In this document: positions 53,521 to 63,574 of the stretch, piece after piece | Numbering within the stretch: the first letter of the stretch is position 1 | Layout: the number at the start of each line of letters is the position of its first letter | Assembly: GCA_005809105.1 (NCBI GenBank) | Contig: SYLI01000032.1 | Location: forward strand, 62,001-126,000 | Direction of reading: 5' to 3' | DNA from: Verrucomicrobiales bacterium | GTDB lineage: Bacteria > Verrucomicrobiota > Verrucomicrobiia > Limisphaerales > UBA1100 | DNA: 64,000 nt | Notes under the pieces: generated by a model | The model's input: only the letters and a program-made list of their open reading frames with translations | Told to the model about the DNA's origin: nothing | Database searches by the model: none | Made by a program: the position numbers and the translations under genes

Positions 53521-56500
53521 TTATTGGCCGGGGACCTGGTTGATCGTGAGAGAGAGCTGGCCCTTGAAATTGGCACCGTCGGCCGAGTCGAGGTTGTACT
53601 GCACCGAGAGGACATGCACCTTCTGCACGCCCTCCAGCCGCAGCAGCACCGTGCGGCCGTCGGCGGAAAGCTCCGCGCGGCGCACCTCCACTGGGTCACG
53701 CCCGGCCTGCGCGGGGTTCTTCACCGACCAGTCCTTGGAACCGTAGGTGCTGCTCCAGCGGTAATTCCATTGCTCGAGCGCCCAGTTCCCGGCGTCCACA
53801 GCCGCCTTCTTATCCAGCGGCGTGTTAAACGTGATGCGGATGCCATCGGCCGACACGCGCGTCGCCACCGGCAGATGCAAGGGTTCGCCCGTGTGGCGCA
53901 CGCGCTGCAGACATCCATCGCGCACCGCCGCCGTCTGCCAGCCGCGCAGCCCGCTCACATAGAAATGTCCATCCCTGGGGCTGAATCGGCCGCGCATGGC
54001 GCCTGAGAGGAATTTTCCCGGCAAGGGCACCACGGCGCCATTGGCCCCATCACGGAGCACCATCATCCAGGTGCAGCGCCCGTAGGAGAGGTGCAGCATC
54101 TGGCCGCCCAACGCGCCCCATTTTCCATCCGGAACCCATGCCTGACCGCCTGCGGAATTGTCGAGAGCGCGGGGAATCCAGCACAGCGGCGCATCAAACG
54201 TCTGCGGGGCCTCGGCGCGCTTGTGCATCGGCATGAAACCGTAGAAGCCGCCGGGACGAAGCACGTCGAGCCGCGTCTCCGGCACCCAGTCCCCCTGCTG
54301 ATCGGCCGCCGTGACGGTGCCATCGGGGCCCACACCCATCCCGTTGGGATTGCGAAAGCCTGTGGATAGAACCTCCAGCTTGGAGCCGTCCTTGTCCACG
54401 CGCAGCGCCACGCCGCCATGCGGGGTGTCCTCGGCGCAGCGCATGAAATAAAACCGGCCCTGCGCGTCGGTCTCCAGCGAGGTGGCGTAAGAATGGCCGC
54501 CGCCGCCAATCATGAGATCGTTATTAAACACCTCGTAGTGGTCGGCCTCGCCGTCGGCGTTGGAATCCACAAGCCGGGTGATCTGGTCGCGGCCGAGCAC
54601 GTGCACCCGGTCGTTGACGACACGCAGGCCCAGCGGCTGGTAGAGGCCCGTGGCATAGCGCTGCCAGCGCACGCCCTCGAGCGTTTCGTCGAGCCCGCTC
54701 ACGCGCCACACGTCGCCGTGCACGGTGCACACGGCCGCGTCGCCGTTGGAAAAGAAATCGTGACCGGCAGTGAACATCAGCGCGTGGAAAGGGTTCTCGT
54801 GCGGCACGGTGATGGTGTCGATGGCGAAGGCCGTGCGGCGCCGGTCGACGATGCCGCGGGTTTGCAGCGGCGCCCCCCACCGCGCCGGGCCCGCGGCCGT
54901 CCACTTGCGAAGGTCGGCCGGGGCGGATTGATCCCGGGCCAGCGCGAGGAACCCGGGCAGCTCATTCGCCGCGCCGCGCCAGAAGAACGCCTTGGCGCGA
55001 AGGGGCAGCCTTCCCACGGCAAATTCCAGCCGCACGCGCCCGGGTTCTTCAACGCGCAGCGCGCCGCCCCCCGCGATGGCCACCGCCGACACCTGCGTTC
55101 CCAAAGCGACCAGTGCCACGCTCAGCTCACCGTGTTTCTCAATCCGCGCCTTCGCCATGTCGCACAGATGCACCGTCAGCGGGCGGTTGCGTGGGCCCGC
55201 CTCCCATTCGCGGGTGATGGCCACCACGCCCTCGCGCCGGTGCGCCCACGGGGAATCGAGGATTTCCACACCGTCCACCGAGGCGGCCAGCACGAGGCGG
55301 TTGCCATGCAGGTGGAGCGCACGGTGGCGCGCCCAGTCCTTGGGCAGAGGCCCAAACCTGGGCTGGCGAAGATCGTCAAACCGCCCCCGGCCGTCGGCCC
55401 AGCCGGGACTTTTCTCGGTGGAAAAGACGATGTCGCCGACGGGCTTGAGCGGATGGATGAGCCCATAGCGCGAGGCGTCGGGCTGTAAAAAGCCGCCGGT
55501 CCAGCCCGCGCTGTAGCGCAAGAGATCGGTGTCAAAACAAACCGTGGCTTCGCCTTGATCACCCACGCGCAGGGCGATGCCCTTGGCCGTGCCGCCGTGC
55601 GGTGTGGCGATGTGGCCGCTCATGAAGGGCCCCATTTGTGTGCGGGCCCAGCGAGCATCCACCCAGTCTTTCTCCGTTTGCCGGGTGGGATCATCGGCAG
55701 CACCCACGCCCTGAACCGGCGCGCCGGAGGGGGGGGCATCGGACGAGAGCAGGGCGAAGCGTTGGTGGGGCGAGCGGTCGGCAAATCGTTTGCCCTGCTC
55801 CAGCGCATCGAAAGACCATGCGCCGAGAATCTGCGCGGGCGTCGTGGCGGTGGCAGGCCGGGTAAAGGTCACTTCGTCAATCCATCCCTCACAGCCGATG
55901 CCTCCCTCGGCCAGCCGGCCAATGGCCAATGAACCGTCCGCCGCAGTGGACGCCGGCGCGGGAGGCAGAGCCTCGTCCAGCACCCGCTTGCCATCCACGA
56001 AAAGGCGCAGGCGCGCGTCGTCCAGCTCCATCGCAAGCTCATGCCATTGCCCATCGCAGATGTCCACGGCACTGCGATATTCGCCGCCACGTCCGGGAAG
56101 GAAAACACTGAGGACGCCGCTGCCGGCGTAGGTGTACAACTCCCAATGGCGGGGCGCGCGCTTGGGCTCCGAGGCGAGAAGGATGTTAAATTGAGCCTTG
56201 CCAAAGAGGCGAGCGGTGAGGGTGAGGGCGCGCGGGCCCTTGCGGAAGTCCTCGTGGCCTTCGACCAGCGCGCCCGCGACACGCGCATCAAGCGCCCTGC
56301 CTGATTTTCCCTCCACCAACGCCGCCCCCACGGGTGGCGGGTTGGCCGCGCGCGGCGTGGAGCCCACGGCCGTGGCATTGGACGCGGGCTGCGCTTCCGC
56401 CCGGGGCACGGGGCGCTGCTCGCGGCCCGCGGCCCATGCGGCTCCCCGCCGCACCAACTCAGCCGGGCCGGCCATCTGCAGCGACACGGCCCCGTGGCCC

Positions 56501-58020
56501 AGCACCGTCTGAAACACGCGCCCACGCCCATAGTCGTAGGCCCACGCCAGCGGCTCGTCGCGGCCAGTCTGCCGGGACTTGGCGGTCACGAGCGGCTCGA
56601 TGGGCGCGGTGCCCTTCTGGCGGAAGTAGAGCTCGTCCAGGGTGTCAAACGCGGCCATGCCCTGCGTGATGGCATGCGGTGCCGCCGTGATCTCGCAACG
56701 GAACGCGCCGAAGGGGTCGTGGCCGCTGTCACTCTTGTGATCCCAGACGCGCCGGCAGATGTTTCGGAACTCGGGCCAGTCTGATTCGCCGGCTTTGGGC
56801 AGCGAAAAATGCCATGCGCCGTTGGCAAAATGAATCAGCACCAGACCGCCCCCGGCCTTGAGGTAGTCCACGAAGGCGGCCTTGGACTGGGCGCTCAGGC
56901 CGCGCGGCTGCTCCCAGTTGCAGTAGTTGAGCACCAGCACGTCGTGGCTGCCGGGTTTGATCTGCGAAAGCCGCTCGATGTCCTCGCTCACCTCCACCAC
57001 AAAGCGCCCGTCCTGTTCCAACGCTGCGCGGAGCACGGGCGTGGTCTCGGCCCACTTGTGTCCGGGATACTGGTGGCCGGTGAGGATGAGCGCGCGGATG
57101 GGTTTTTCGGACAGCGCGCGTTGCTCCCCGTTCACCCCGGCCAGCGCCGCGCGGATTTCCTCACGGGAAAAATAAGGCGCCTCCACGCCCGCGGCGGGCA
57201 CCTCCACCTTGGCGGCCCACACCAGCGCGTTGAGGATGAACTTGCGGAAGGGCGCCTCCTTCCAGTTGTCGTAGAAATGCCCGCAGGTGGTGCCAAATCC
57301 ACGCCCGCCATCCTCGCGTTCGCGCGCCCAAGCCACCACACGGCCGGCGGCGTCACGCCCGGGCAGGTCGGGCACGCTCCACAGGGGCGTCCACCGCGCA
57401 TCGTCCGGCGCGAAGCGGATGTTGTAGTAAAACTCCTCGCGCAGTTTGAATGCAGGCACGCCGCGCAGCACCGGGTGCGCCCCAGCTGCGGGCTGCACCT
57501 GGGCTTCGCGCGTCTGGATGGCCGAGTACCACTTGCGCACGCCGCCCTCCTCCCAGTCGAAATAGCCGCCGGTCCATCGCAGCGACTGCTCCGCCCACTT
57601 GTCCGGCGCGAAGGTGGAGAAGTGGAAGGTCAAGAGGCCGCACCCGCGCTTCATCTGTTTCTCTAGAAACTCGACGCGCTCGGCGTTTTCCAAATGGGGC
57701 GCCTCGGCATAGAGGTCGCCGTCGCGCCCGTCGGAAATAATCATGATGGCGTCGGCGGCTTCCAACGCGCGCGTGTCCTTGGGCCAGCCATCGAGGTGGA
57801 ACGAGACGGCCACCTGCCCGGCAATGTTGGAGCGATCCAGCATCACCTTTAAAAGGCGTGCCGACCACGGGTAGTCGTGGATGCCGTTGCCCTCGGGGCC
57901 GTGGCTCTTCTTGCCCGCCACGATGACGATGTGTCGGGCCGCGGGCGCACCCTCCACCCAAAGCGCGGCCGCCAGCCCCAAGGCCGCCGCGCAGCGCAAA
58001 AGTATTCCGGGCATTCCCAT
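53521..58020 (-). CDS. Double-ThuA / LamG / propeller giant exported protein
   Basis: A 1499-residue protein with signal MGMPGILLRCAAALGLAAAL. Order: ThuA domain 1 (about 29-270; IVIVAGKKSHGPEGNGIHDY, LLTFHFSTFAP), ThuA domain 2 (about 305-540; RALILTGHQYPGHKWAETTP, LVLIHFANGAWHFS), LamG-like sandwich (about 595-725; DICDGQWHELAMELDDARL), a PVC-specific DUF6797-like region (about 785-940; GPFMSGHIATPHGGTAKGIA), and a sorbosone-dehydrogenase-like propeller (about 1075-1390; GFRNPNGMGVGPDGTVTAAD), then a beta end. No CxxCH is present, unlike many relatives. ThuA is linked to trehalose and sugar use. It directly abuts the amidohydrolase gene (TGAATG). Confidence 0.87.
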   Translation of the reverse strand: MGMPGILLRCAAALGLAAALWVEGAPAARHIVIVAGKKSHGPEGNGIHDYPWSARLLKVMLDRSNIAGQVAVSFHLDGWPKDTRALEAADAIMIISDGRDGDLYAEAPHLENAERVEFLEKQMKRGCGLLTFHFSTFAPDKWAEQSLRWTGGYFDWEEGGVRKWYSAIQTREAQVQPAAGAHPVLRGVPAFKLREEFYYNIRFAPDDARWTPLWSVPDLPGRDAAGRVVAWAREREDGGRGFGTTCGHFYDNWKEAPFRKFILNALVWAAKVEVPAAGVEAPYFSREEIRAALAGVNGEQRALSEKPIRALILTGHQYPGHKWAETTPVLRAALEQDGRFVVEVSEDIERLSQIKPGSHDVLVLNYCNWEQPRGLSAQSKAAFVDYLKAGGGLVLIHFANGAWHFSLPKAGESDWPEFRNICRRVWDHKSDSGHDPFGAFRCEITAAPHAITQGMAAFDTLDELYFRQKGTAPIEPLVTAKSRQTGRDEPLAWAYDYGRGRVFQTVLGHGAVSLQMAGPAELVRRGAAWAAGREQRPVPRAEAQPASNATAVGSTPRAANPPPVGAALVEGKSGRALDARVAGALVEGHEDFRKGPRALTLTARLFGKAQFNILLASEPKRAPRHWELYTYAGSGVLSVFLPGRGGEYRSAVDICDGQWHELAMELDDARLRLFVDGKRVLDEALPPAPASTAADGSLAIGRLAEGGIGCEGWIDEVTFTRPATATTPAQILGAWSFDALEQGKRFADRSPHQRFALLSSDAPPSGAPVQGVGAADDPTRQTEKDWVDARWARTQMGPFMSGHIATPHGGTAKGIALRVGDQGEATVCFDTDLLRYSAGWTGGFLQPDASRYGLIHPLKPVGDIVFSTEKSPGWADGRGRFDDLRQPRFGPLPKDWARHRALHLHGNRLVLAASVDGVEILDSPWAHRREGVVAITREWEAGPRNRPLTVHLCDMAKARIEKHGELSVALVALGTQVSAVAIAGGGALRVEEPGRVRLEFAVGRLPLRAKAFFWRGAANELPGFLALARDQSAPADLRKWTAAGPARWGAPLQTRGIVDRRRTAFAIDTITVPHENPFHALMFTAGHDFFSNGDAAVCTVHGDVWRVSGLDETLEGVRWQRYATGLYQPLGLRVVNDRVHVLGRDQITRLVDSNADGEADHYEVFNNDLMIGGGGHSYATSLETDAQGRFYFMRCAEDTPHGGVALRVDKDGSKLEVLSTGFRNPNGMGVGPDGTVTAADQQGDWVPETRLDVLRPGGFYGFMPMHKRAEAPQTFDAPLCWIPRALDNSAGGQAWVPDGKWGALGGQMLHLSYGRCTWMMVLRDGANGAVVPLPGKFLSGAMRGRFSPRDGHFYVSGLRGWQTAAVRDGCLQRVRHTGEPLHLPVATRVSADGIRITFNTPLDKKAAVDAGNWALEQWNYRWSSTYGSKDWSVKNPAQAGRDPVEVRRAELSADGRTVLLRLEGVQKVHVLSVQYNLDSADGANFKGQLSLTINQVPGQ

Positions 58021-59316
58021 TCAACCCACCGCCGGCACGGCTGCCGGAATGGCTGGCGCAAGTTGGCCAGCCTTGACGATGCCTCCCTGCAACACGGCGA
58101 TGAACCGGCTGCGCTCCTCGAGCAACGAGATGTGCTGAAGCACGTCGCCATCCACCACCAGCACGTCGGCCAGCTTGCCCGGCTGCAAGGTTCCCAGCTC
58201 GTCGCCGCGCTGGAGAATTTCCGCGCCGGTCTTGGTGGCGCAGCGAATCGCCTCCAGCGGGGTGAAGCCCACGTCGCGCACAAAGAATGAAATCTCCCGC
58301 GCATAATTTCCGTGAGGGTTCCACGCGAATCCGTAGTCGCCTCCCAGCCCGATACGCCCGCCGGCGCGGAGAATTTTCAGCGCGGACGCCGCGCCGCCCT
58401 CCAGCGTCTCCTGATGGCCGTCGATCACGGCAGCGGACAAGCCAAATTCCCCACCGCGCTCCACGCTGGCCTTCTCAAAGTAGAGGCCGGGCACGCAGGG
58501 CACGTCGCGCGCCAGAAGCAAGTCCAACGCCTCATCATCCATGAAGGTGCCGTGCTCGATGGTGTCGTAGCCGGCACGCAGCGCGTTCTTGATGCCCTGT
58601 GTGGCGCGGCAGTGGCCGGTGACCTTGAGGCCGTGGTTGTGCGCCGTCGCCACCACGGCGTGCATCTCCTCGAGCGTCATGCAAAGCGTGTGGTGGTCGT
58701 TGGTGTCCGGGGCGGCGGCGTCGCCGGTGGGATAGGTTTTAACCCACTGCACGCCGTCCTTGACCAATGCGCGCACGGCGGCACGAGCGTCCTCCACGCC
58801 GTTGATGATGAAGACCAGCCCCTCCATGCCGATTTTGCGGAAGCCCGGGTTCCAGTCCATGAGGCCCCCTGCAGAACAAATCTCGCGGCCCGAGGTGGCC
58901 AGGCGCGGCCCCAAGATCAGGTCGGCTTCGATGGCATGGCGCAGCCAGTAGTCGCAGTTGAAGAGGCAGCCGCCGGAACGCGCGCTGGTATAGCCGCACT
59001 CCAGCAACAGCCGGCAATTCACACTGGCCAGCAGCGTGACGTACTCCACGGGATACTTGATGTCCAGATCCTGCAACTCGGCGACATTGAAGTAGGTGGC
59101 GTGGAAGTGCGACTCCACCAGCCCGGGCATGATTGTACCTCCACGCGCGTCGATGCGCTCACACGCGCCGTCTGCGGGCGGGCACCCTGCGGCCGCGCCG
59201 GCATAGCGGATGCGACCTTTCTCCAGCAGCAGCGCCGCGTGCGGCACGGCGGGTGCGCCCGTGCCATCCACCAGTTGCCCGTTGAAAATGAGCGTGGATC
59301 CCGTGGCGGCTTTCAT
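58021..59316 (-). CDS. Metal-dependent amidohydrolase (imidazolonepropionase/prolidase-like)
   Basis: A 431-residue cytoplasmic enzyme of the amidohydrolase_1 superfamily. It opens with the small beta domain (LIFNGQLVDGTGAPAVPHAA), then GTIMPGLVESHFHATYF (HxH), GVQWVKTYPTG (possible bridging Lys), GLKVTGHCRAT (His), YDTIEHGTFMDDEA (His) and RIGLGGDYGFAWNP (Asp), closing with ELGTLQPGKLADVLVVDGD. These are all the expected metal ligands. No signal peptide is seen. The substrate is unknown; cyclic amides, dipeptides and organophosphate-like compounds are all hydrolysed within the group. It is the first gene of the string leading to the ThuA and PDZ genes. Confidence 0.88.
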   Translation of the reverse strand: MKAATGSTLIFNGQLVDGTGAPAVPHAALLLEKGRIRYAGAAAGCPPADGACERIDARGGTIMPGLVESHFHATYFNVAELQDLDIKYPVEYVTLLASVNCRLLLECGYTSARSGGCLFNCDYWLRHAIEADLILGPRLATSGREICSAGGLMDWNPGFRKIGMEGLVFIINGVEDARAAVRALVKDGVQWVKTYPTGDAAAPDTNDHHTLCMTLEEMHAVVATAHNHGLKVTGHCRATQGIKNALRAGYDTIEHGTFMDDEALDLLLARDVPCVPGLYFEKASVERGGEFGLSAAVIDGHQETLEGGAASALKILRAGGRIGLGGDYGFAWNPHGNYAREISFFVRDVGFTPLEAIRCATKTGAEILQRGDELGTLQPGKLADVLVVDGDVLQHISLLEERSRFIAVLQGGIVKAGQLAPAIPAAVPAVG

Positions 59317-59431
59317 GGATCGGCGGGGGAGTATCCGTCGCGCGGTGCGAAAGCGTCAACCCCGTTCGCGATCGCTGCGCATAACTGGGGTTTGCACGGG
59401 CGCCGCATTGTGGTTTAGTCGGCCTCGTCTG

Positions 59432-61597
59432 ATGAAGGCAAGGTGGCTTCCCATTTTCCTGTGCTGGCTGGCGGGCGCGCTTCCCTCGCAGGGACAAGTT
59501 CCCGCGGTGCCCTGGAAAATCGAATCCACCACGCCTGAGGGCGACCTTCAGTACGACCCCAACACCGGGCTGGTCACGGCGCGCAAGGGGGTGCGTGTGC
59601 AGTACCAATTGGGGACGCCCGAAGCCACCCTTCTCACGGCTGAGACGGCGACGTTGAACCGGCTGACGGGCGAAACCACGGCCACCGGAAACGTGGTGCT
59701 GCACCGGGGGGAACACACTTGGAAGTGCGAGCAGCTTGAATACAACTTCAACACCAAACGCATCAAGGCCGCGCGCTTCCGTGGCGGTGGCATGGAGAAG
59801 CTCTATTCGGGCGCAGCGATGGAGGGATCGCTCACCAACAACCTGCTCACGGCGCGAGACGTCAAGTTCACCACCGATGACGTGGCCGATCCGGATGTCT
59901 ACATCACCGCCCAGCGAATCAATATTGCGCCGGGCGATCACATCGAGTTCTACAACGCCACCCTCAAGGCTGCGGGCGTGCCCGTTGCCTATCTGCCCTA
60001 CTACAAGCGCAGCCTGAAAAGCCACCCTTGGAACGTCCACACCGAGCCGGGCTACCGCAGCTCGTGGGGTGCCTACGCTCTCAATTCCATCCGCTGGCCG
60101 GGCACCGAGCGGCTGGGTGGCGAGCTGCACTTGGATTATCGCAGTGCGCGCGGCTTCGCCATCGGTCCGGAGTTCCGCTATCATCTGGGCACGCTCGGAG
60201 GCGGCACAATTGATCCCTATTTCGCCTTTGACGATGACCCGCGCAACGACTCGCGAGGATTGCCGCTCGACAGCGAACGCCAGCGTCTGCGCATGGTCCA
60301 TCGCGCGGGCACGGGCCCGGACTTCACCGCCACAGCCGTGCTGGACTATGAATCTGACGAGTACCTGCGGCGCGACTTTTTCCAGCGCGACTATCGGGAA
60401 AACGCGCAGCCCCGCAGCTTCCTTGAGATCGACCGCAACTGGGCCGACCACAATCTGAATTTTCTGGCACAGCCGCGCCTCAACGATCACTTCGGCACCG
60501 TGGAACGGCTGCCAGACCTGCGGTTTAGCAGCCTGCGCCAGCAAATTGGAACGAGCCCCTTCTACTACGAGCAGGAGACGTCGCTGGCCTACCTGCGCCG
60601 CAAGTATCAATACGACACCACGGCGTCGCTGGGAGGGATGCGCGCCGACACGCTGCATCAGGTGTACCTTCCAACGCAGGCCTTCGGGTGGCTCCACATC
60701 ACCCCGCGCATTGGCAGCCGTTTCACCCACTACGGCGAGACCGACGGCGCAGGCAGCAATATGGACAGCCGGGACCGGTACGTGTTCAACACCGGGGCGG
60801 AGTTTTCCGCCAAGGCCTCCAGATTTTTCCCCGAGGCCAACAGCTCGTTGATGGACATCCGCGGCCTGCGCCACATTGTTGAGCCTTCGTTCAACTACGT
60901 TTTTGTGCCGCGCCCCAACCGCAGGCCTAGTGAGCTTCCACAGTATGACTACGAAGTCGTCGGCTCGCATCTGCTTCCCATCACCTATCCGGACTACAAC
61001 GCCATCGACAATGTGGATTCGCAGAACGTCCTGCGGATGGGCCTGCGCAACCGGCTGCAGACGCACCGCAAGCAAGGCGTGCAGGACGTGGTGGACTGGG
61101 CCGTGTACACCGACTGGCGCCTCAATCCCGCGTCCGGCCAAGGCACGTTCAACGACCTTTTCTCTACCCTGGCTGTACGCCCGCGCACGTGGCTTGGCGC
61201 TGGCTCTGATCTGCGCTACGACGTAAACGATCACGTGTGGCGGCTCATCAACAACTCCCTCACGTTCACGCCGGATGCACGGTGGTCGTTGCGCGCCGGG
61301 CACTATTATTATCTGGCTCCCGGCACGCTCTCGCGCGAGAACCGGAGCAGCACGCTTTACGGCGCGTGGGGCTACCGGTTCAGCGAGGACTGGTCCTTCA
61401 GCATGGCGCAGCATTTTGACGCCAAGCGCGGAAACTTCTCGGACCACTCCTACACCCTGTACCGCGACTTCCGCAGCTGGACGGGCTACCTCGACGTCCG
61501 GTTTCTGGATAGTCAGGGCTCGTCCACCCGCGAGGATGCCTTCCAGATCTCGCTCAACTTCTCGCTCAAAGGCATGCCACGCGCATCGCGGTATTAA
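59432..61597 (+). CDS. lptD: LptD-like LPS assembly outer-membrane protein
   Basis: I start at MKARWLPIFLCWLAGALPSQ (signal; 721 residues); earlier codons in the track overlap the divergent gene. The N-terminal OstA/jelly-roll region is clear: GLVTARKGVRVQYQ, TLLTAETATLNRLTGETTAT, VVLHRGEHTWKCEQLEYNFN and PYYKRSL. It is followed by a large beta-barrel (HLDYRSARGFAIGPEFRYHL and on) ending SRY after FQISLNFSLKG. LptD inserts lipopolysaccharide into the outer leaflet. The barrel is divergent from the proteobacterial one, as expected in Verrucomicrobia. It ends two bases from the convergent nuclease-family gene. The symbol reflects family, not proven function. Confidence 0.82.
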   Translation: MKARWLPIFLCWLAGALPSQGQVPAVPWKIESTTPEGDLQYDPNTGLVTARKGVRVQYQLGTPEATLLTAETATLNRLTGETTATGNVVLHRGEHTWKCEQLEYNFNTKRIKAARFRGGGMEKLYSGAAMEGSLTNNLLTARDVKFTTDDVADPDVYITAQRINIAPGDHIEFYNATLKAAGVPVAYLPYYKRSLKSHPWNVHTEPGYRSSWGAYALNSIRWPGTERLGGELHLDYRSARGFAIGPEFRYHLGTLGGGTIDPYFAFDDDPRNDSRGLPLDSERQRLRMVHRAGTGPDFTATAVLDYESDEYLRRDFFQRDYRENAQPRSFLEIDRNWADHNLNFLAQPRLNDHFGTVERLPDLRFSSLRQQIGTSPFYYEQETSLAYLRRKYQYDTTASLGGMRADTLHQVYLPTQAFGWLHITPRIGSRFTHYGETDGAGSNMDSRDRYVFNTGAEFSAKASRFFPEANSSLMDIRGLRHIVEPSFNYVFVPRPNRRPSELPQYDYEVVGSHLLPITYPDYNAIDNVDSQNVLRMGLRNRLQTHRKQGVQDVVDWAVYTDWRLNPASGQGTFNDLFSTLAVRPRTWLGAGSDLRYDVNDHVWRLINNSLTFTPDARWSLRAGHYYYLAPGTLSRENRSSTLYGAWGYRFSEDWSFSMAQHFDAKRGNFSDHSYTLYRDFRSWTGYLDVRFLDSQGSSTREDAFQISLNFSLKGMPRASRY

Positions 61598-61599
61598 AG

Positions 61600-62499
61600 T
61601 CAGCGGTCCACGTCGCTGAACGCGGCGACCACCGGCCGATGGTCGGAAGCCTCCATCGCCTCGGGCGACCCCGCCACATAGGAATGCGCCGCGAGGTGTT
61701 CGCGGGCCATCCCGGCGTTGGCAAGGATGTAGTCAAATCGGCTGTAGGTGTCCTCCTTGCGGTAGTGATAAGTCCACGCGGCGCCGGAAGAGATGGCGCC
61801 GTCAATGCGCTCCAGCGGCCGTAAGTCTCTCAGATCTGAACGCCCCCGGCCAACGAGCACCTTGAGCGGCGGCGCGTCCTGGTTATCATTGAGATCGCCC
61901 ACCACCAGCAGGTTTTCAGCTGCATTGGCGATGCGCCCCTGCACCAGCTCGCGCAATGCTTTCGCCTCAGCCAGGCGTATTTCGGACTGATCGGCGTGGA
62001 GCACGGGGCGTTTGGATTTGAGGTGCGCATTAAACAGCGTGAAGCGGTATCCGGGATGAACCTGCACCTCCACCTCGGCAAACCCGCGCGACACCAAGAG
62101 GCGCCGCCCATCGAGAAGGTAGGGCACCTGATCGTGGGCCCGGGCTGCCTTCAAGGGAAACCGGCTCAGCACGGCAAGGTGGATGTCCGGGTCGGCGCCC
62201 TTCACCCATATCCAATGCGGATAGTCCAATCCGGATGCGTTGAGGTCGGCACGCAGCCCCTGGAGCAGATTGGTGGTGCCCATCTCTTGAAGGGCCAGCA
62301 CATCGGGCCGCACGCGCGCGATCATCGCACTCACCCTGCCCCGCGCGGCTGCGGATTTGGCGGGACGTCCCTCCACGCCTTTGCCGACGTAATTATGGAG
62401 ATTGTAGGTGGCCACCACAAATTCGCCGGCGAGGGCCGCACCGGGCAACACCAGCACCGCCGCGAACCCGACCGGCCGCCAAAGGAGGTTTCGCATCAT
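61600..62499 (-). CDS. Secreted endonuclease/exonuclease/phosphatase family protein
   Basis: I start at the MMRNLLWRPVGFAAVLVLPG signal (299 residues); the track's 31 earlier codons overlap the folE2 promoter region. Catalytic landmarks of the EEP fold are present: VVATYNLHNYVG (Asn), VLALQEMGTTN (Glu), TLFNAHLKSK (His), LLVVGDLNDNQDA (Asp-x-Asn), TYSRFDYILAN and ASDHRPVVAAF (SDH). It is probably an exported phosphodiesterase or DNase; the substrate cannot be told from sequence. It converges on lptD with a 2-bp gap and is divergent from folE2. Confidence 0.87.
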   Translation of the reverse strand: MMRNLLWRPVGFAAVLVLPGAALAGEFVVATYNLHNYVGKGVEGRPAKSAAARGRVSAMIARVRPDVLALQEMGTTNLLQGLRADLNASGLDYPHWIWVKGADPDIHLAVLSRFPLKAARAHDQVPYLLDGRRLLVSRGFAEVEVQVHPGYRFTLFNAHLKSKRPVLHADQSEIRLAEAKALRELVQGRIANAAENLLVVGDLNDNQDAPPLKVLVGRGRSDLRDLRPLERIDGAISSGAAWTYHYRKEDTYSRFDYILANAGMAREHLAAHSYVAGSPEAMEASDHRPVVAAFSDVDR

Positions 62500-62550
62500 G
62501 GTGCCAGTCAAAGCCCCCTGTGAGCGCTTGTAAAGCGGGTTGATTTCGAC

Positions 62551-62581
62551 TTGGCCGCGCAACCCTTCTCTGACATATACT
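62551..62581 (+). promoter_or_regulatory. Putative sigma70-type promoter of folE2
   Basis: TTGGCC at 62551-62556 and TATACT at 62576-62581 are separated by 19 bp, ending 14 bases before the folE2 ATG. The -10 is near consensus and the -35 is weak with a long spacer. It implies a very short 5' leader, consistent with the absence of a Shine-Dalgarno. Confidence 0.35.
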
Positions 62582-62595
62582 CTCGCCCCCACGAC

Positions 62596-63387
62596 ATGGC
62601 ACGCAAACGGCTCCAGCCCCTAGAGGACAAGCAGAACGAACGCGACCACCGCAATCTGCGAATCGACAAGGTGGGCGTGCGCGGTCTTCGCTTTCCCATC
62701 CGGGTGCGCGACAAGGCGCGAGAGTTTCAGGACACCGTCGCCACACTGGGGATGTACGTGGACCTGCCCAAGGAATTCAAGGGCACCCACATGAGCCGGT
62801 TCCTGGAGGTGTTGCACGAACACGGCAACGCGGTGCATGTGGAGAACATCCCCCAAATCCTGCATTCCATGCAGCGCCGGCTCGCCGCCCACACGGCGCA
62901 TCTGGAAATTGAGTTCCCGTTCTTCCTGGCCAAGAAGGCGCCCGCGTCGCGCAAGGTGGGACTCATGGACTACGAGGCGCGCTTTGACGCGGCGGCCCAC
63001 GGATCGGAATTGGATTTTCTGCTGGAGGTGCGCGTGGGGGTCACCACCCTCTGCCCGTGCTCCAAAGCCATCAGCCGTCGGGGCGCGCACAATCAGCGCG
63101 GACTGGTCACCGTTCAGCTTCGCTTCCGCGAAACCGTCTGGATCGAGGAGGTCATCGCCATGGTGGAAGCTTCCGCCAGCAGCGAGCTCTATTCGCTGCT
63201 CAAGCGCAATGATGAGAAGACCGTGACCGAGCGGGCGTACGGCAACCCGGTCTTTGTTGAGGACTTGGTACGCGAGGTGGCCCTGCGCCTCAACGCTCAT
63301 CCGCAGGTGACGTGGTACAAGGTGGAGGCTGAGAATTTTGAAAGCATCCACAACCACAACGCCTACGCCTGTATTGAGAAGGGCTAA
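62596..63387 (+). CDS. folE2: GTP cyclohydrolase FolE2 (type IB)
   Basis: The start is MARKRLQPLEDKQNERDHRN (263 residues); the track adds 15 upstream codons that run through the likely promoter. It converts GTP to dihydroneopterin triphosphate for folate (and queuosine-type) synthesis. Motifs: NLRIDKVGVRGLRFPIRVRD near the N-terminus, VTTLCPCSKAISRRGAHNQR with the conserved catalytic Cys, and ESIHNHNAYACIEKG at the end. FolE2 replaces zinc-dependent FolE and can use other metals, which helps under zinc limitation. No zinc-regulator site is obvious upstream. Confidence 0.94.
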   Translation: MARKRLQPLEDKQNERDHRNLRIDKVGVRGLRFPIRVRDKAREFQDTVATLGMYVDLPKEFKGTHMSRFLEVLHEHGNAVHVENIPQILHSMQRRLAAHTAHLEIEFPFFLAKKAPASRKVGLMDYEARFDAAAHGSELDFLLEVRVGVTTLCPCSKAISRRGAHNQRGLVTVQLRFRETVWIEEVIAMVEASASSELYSLLKRNDEKTVTERAYGNPVFVEDLVREVALRLNAHPQVTWYKVEAENFESIHNHNAYACIEKG

Positions 63388-63574
63388 CACGCCTGCCTCC
63401 GGTGCCGGCCAAGTGGTGCCAAAGGGGAATGAGGAGGGGCCAACCGCGGGCAATCTTTTTTGTGGCGTTCCACTTTTCTTCTGCTAGATTCCCACACCTT
63501 TCGCCCGGCGAAAGCCCGATGCCCACGAGCTGGTGTTCGTGGCCAACGCACGAAAGACCAGCAAGCGCAACCCA

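Noticed and set aside
59159-61447. 762-aa minus-strand ORF
   Set aside because: Antisense of the LptD-like gene, which has OstA and barrel features in the correct frame.
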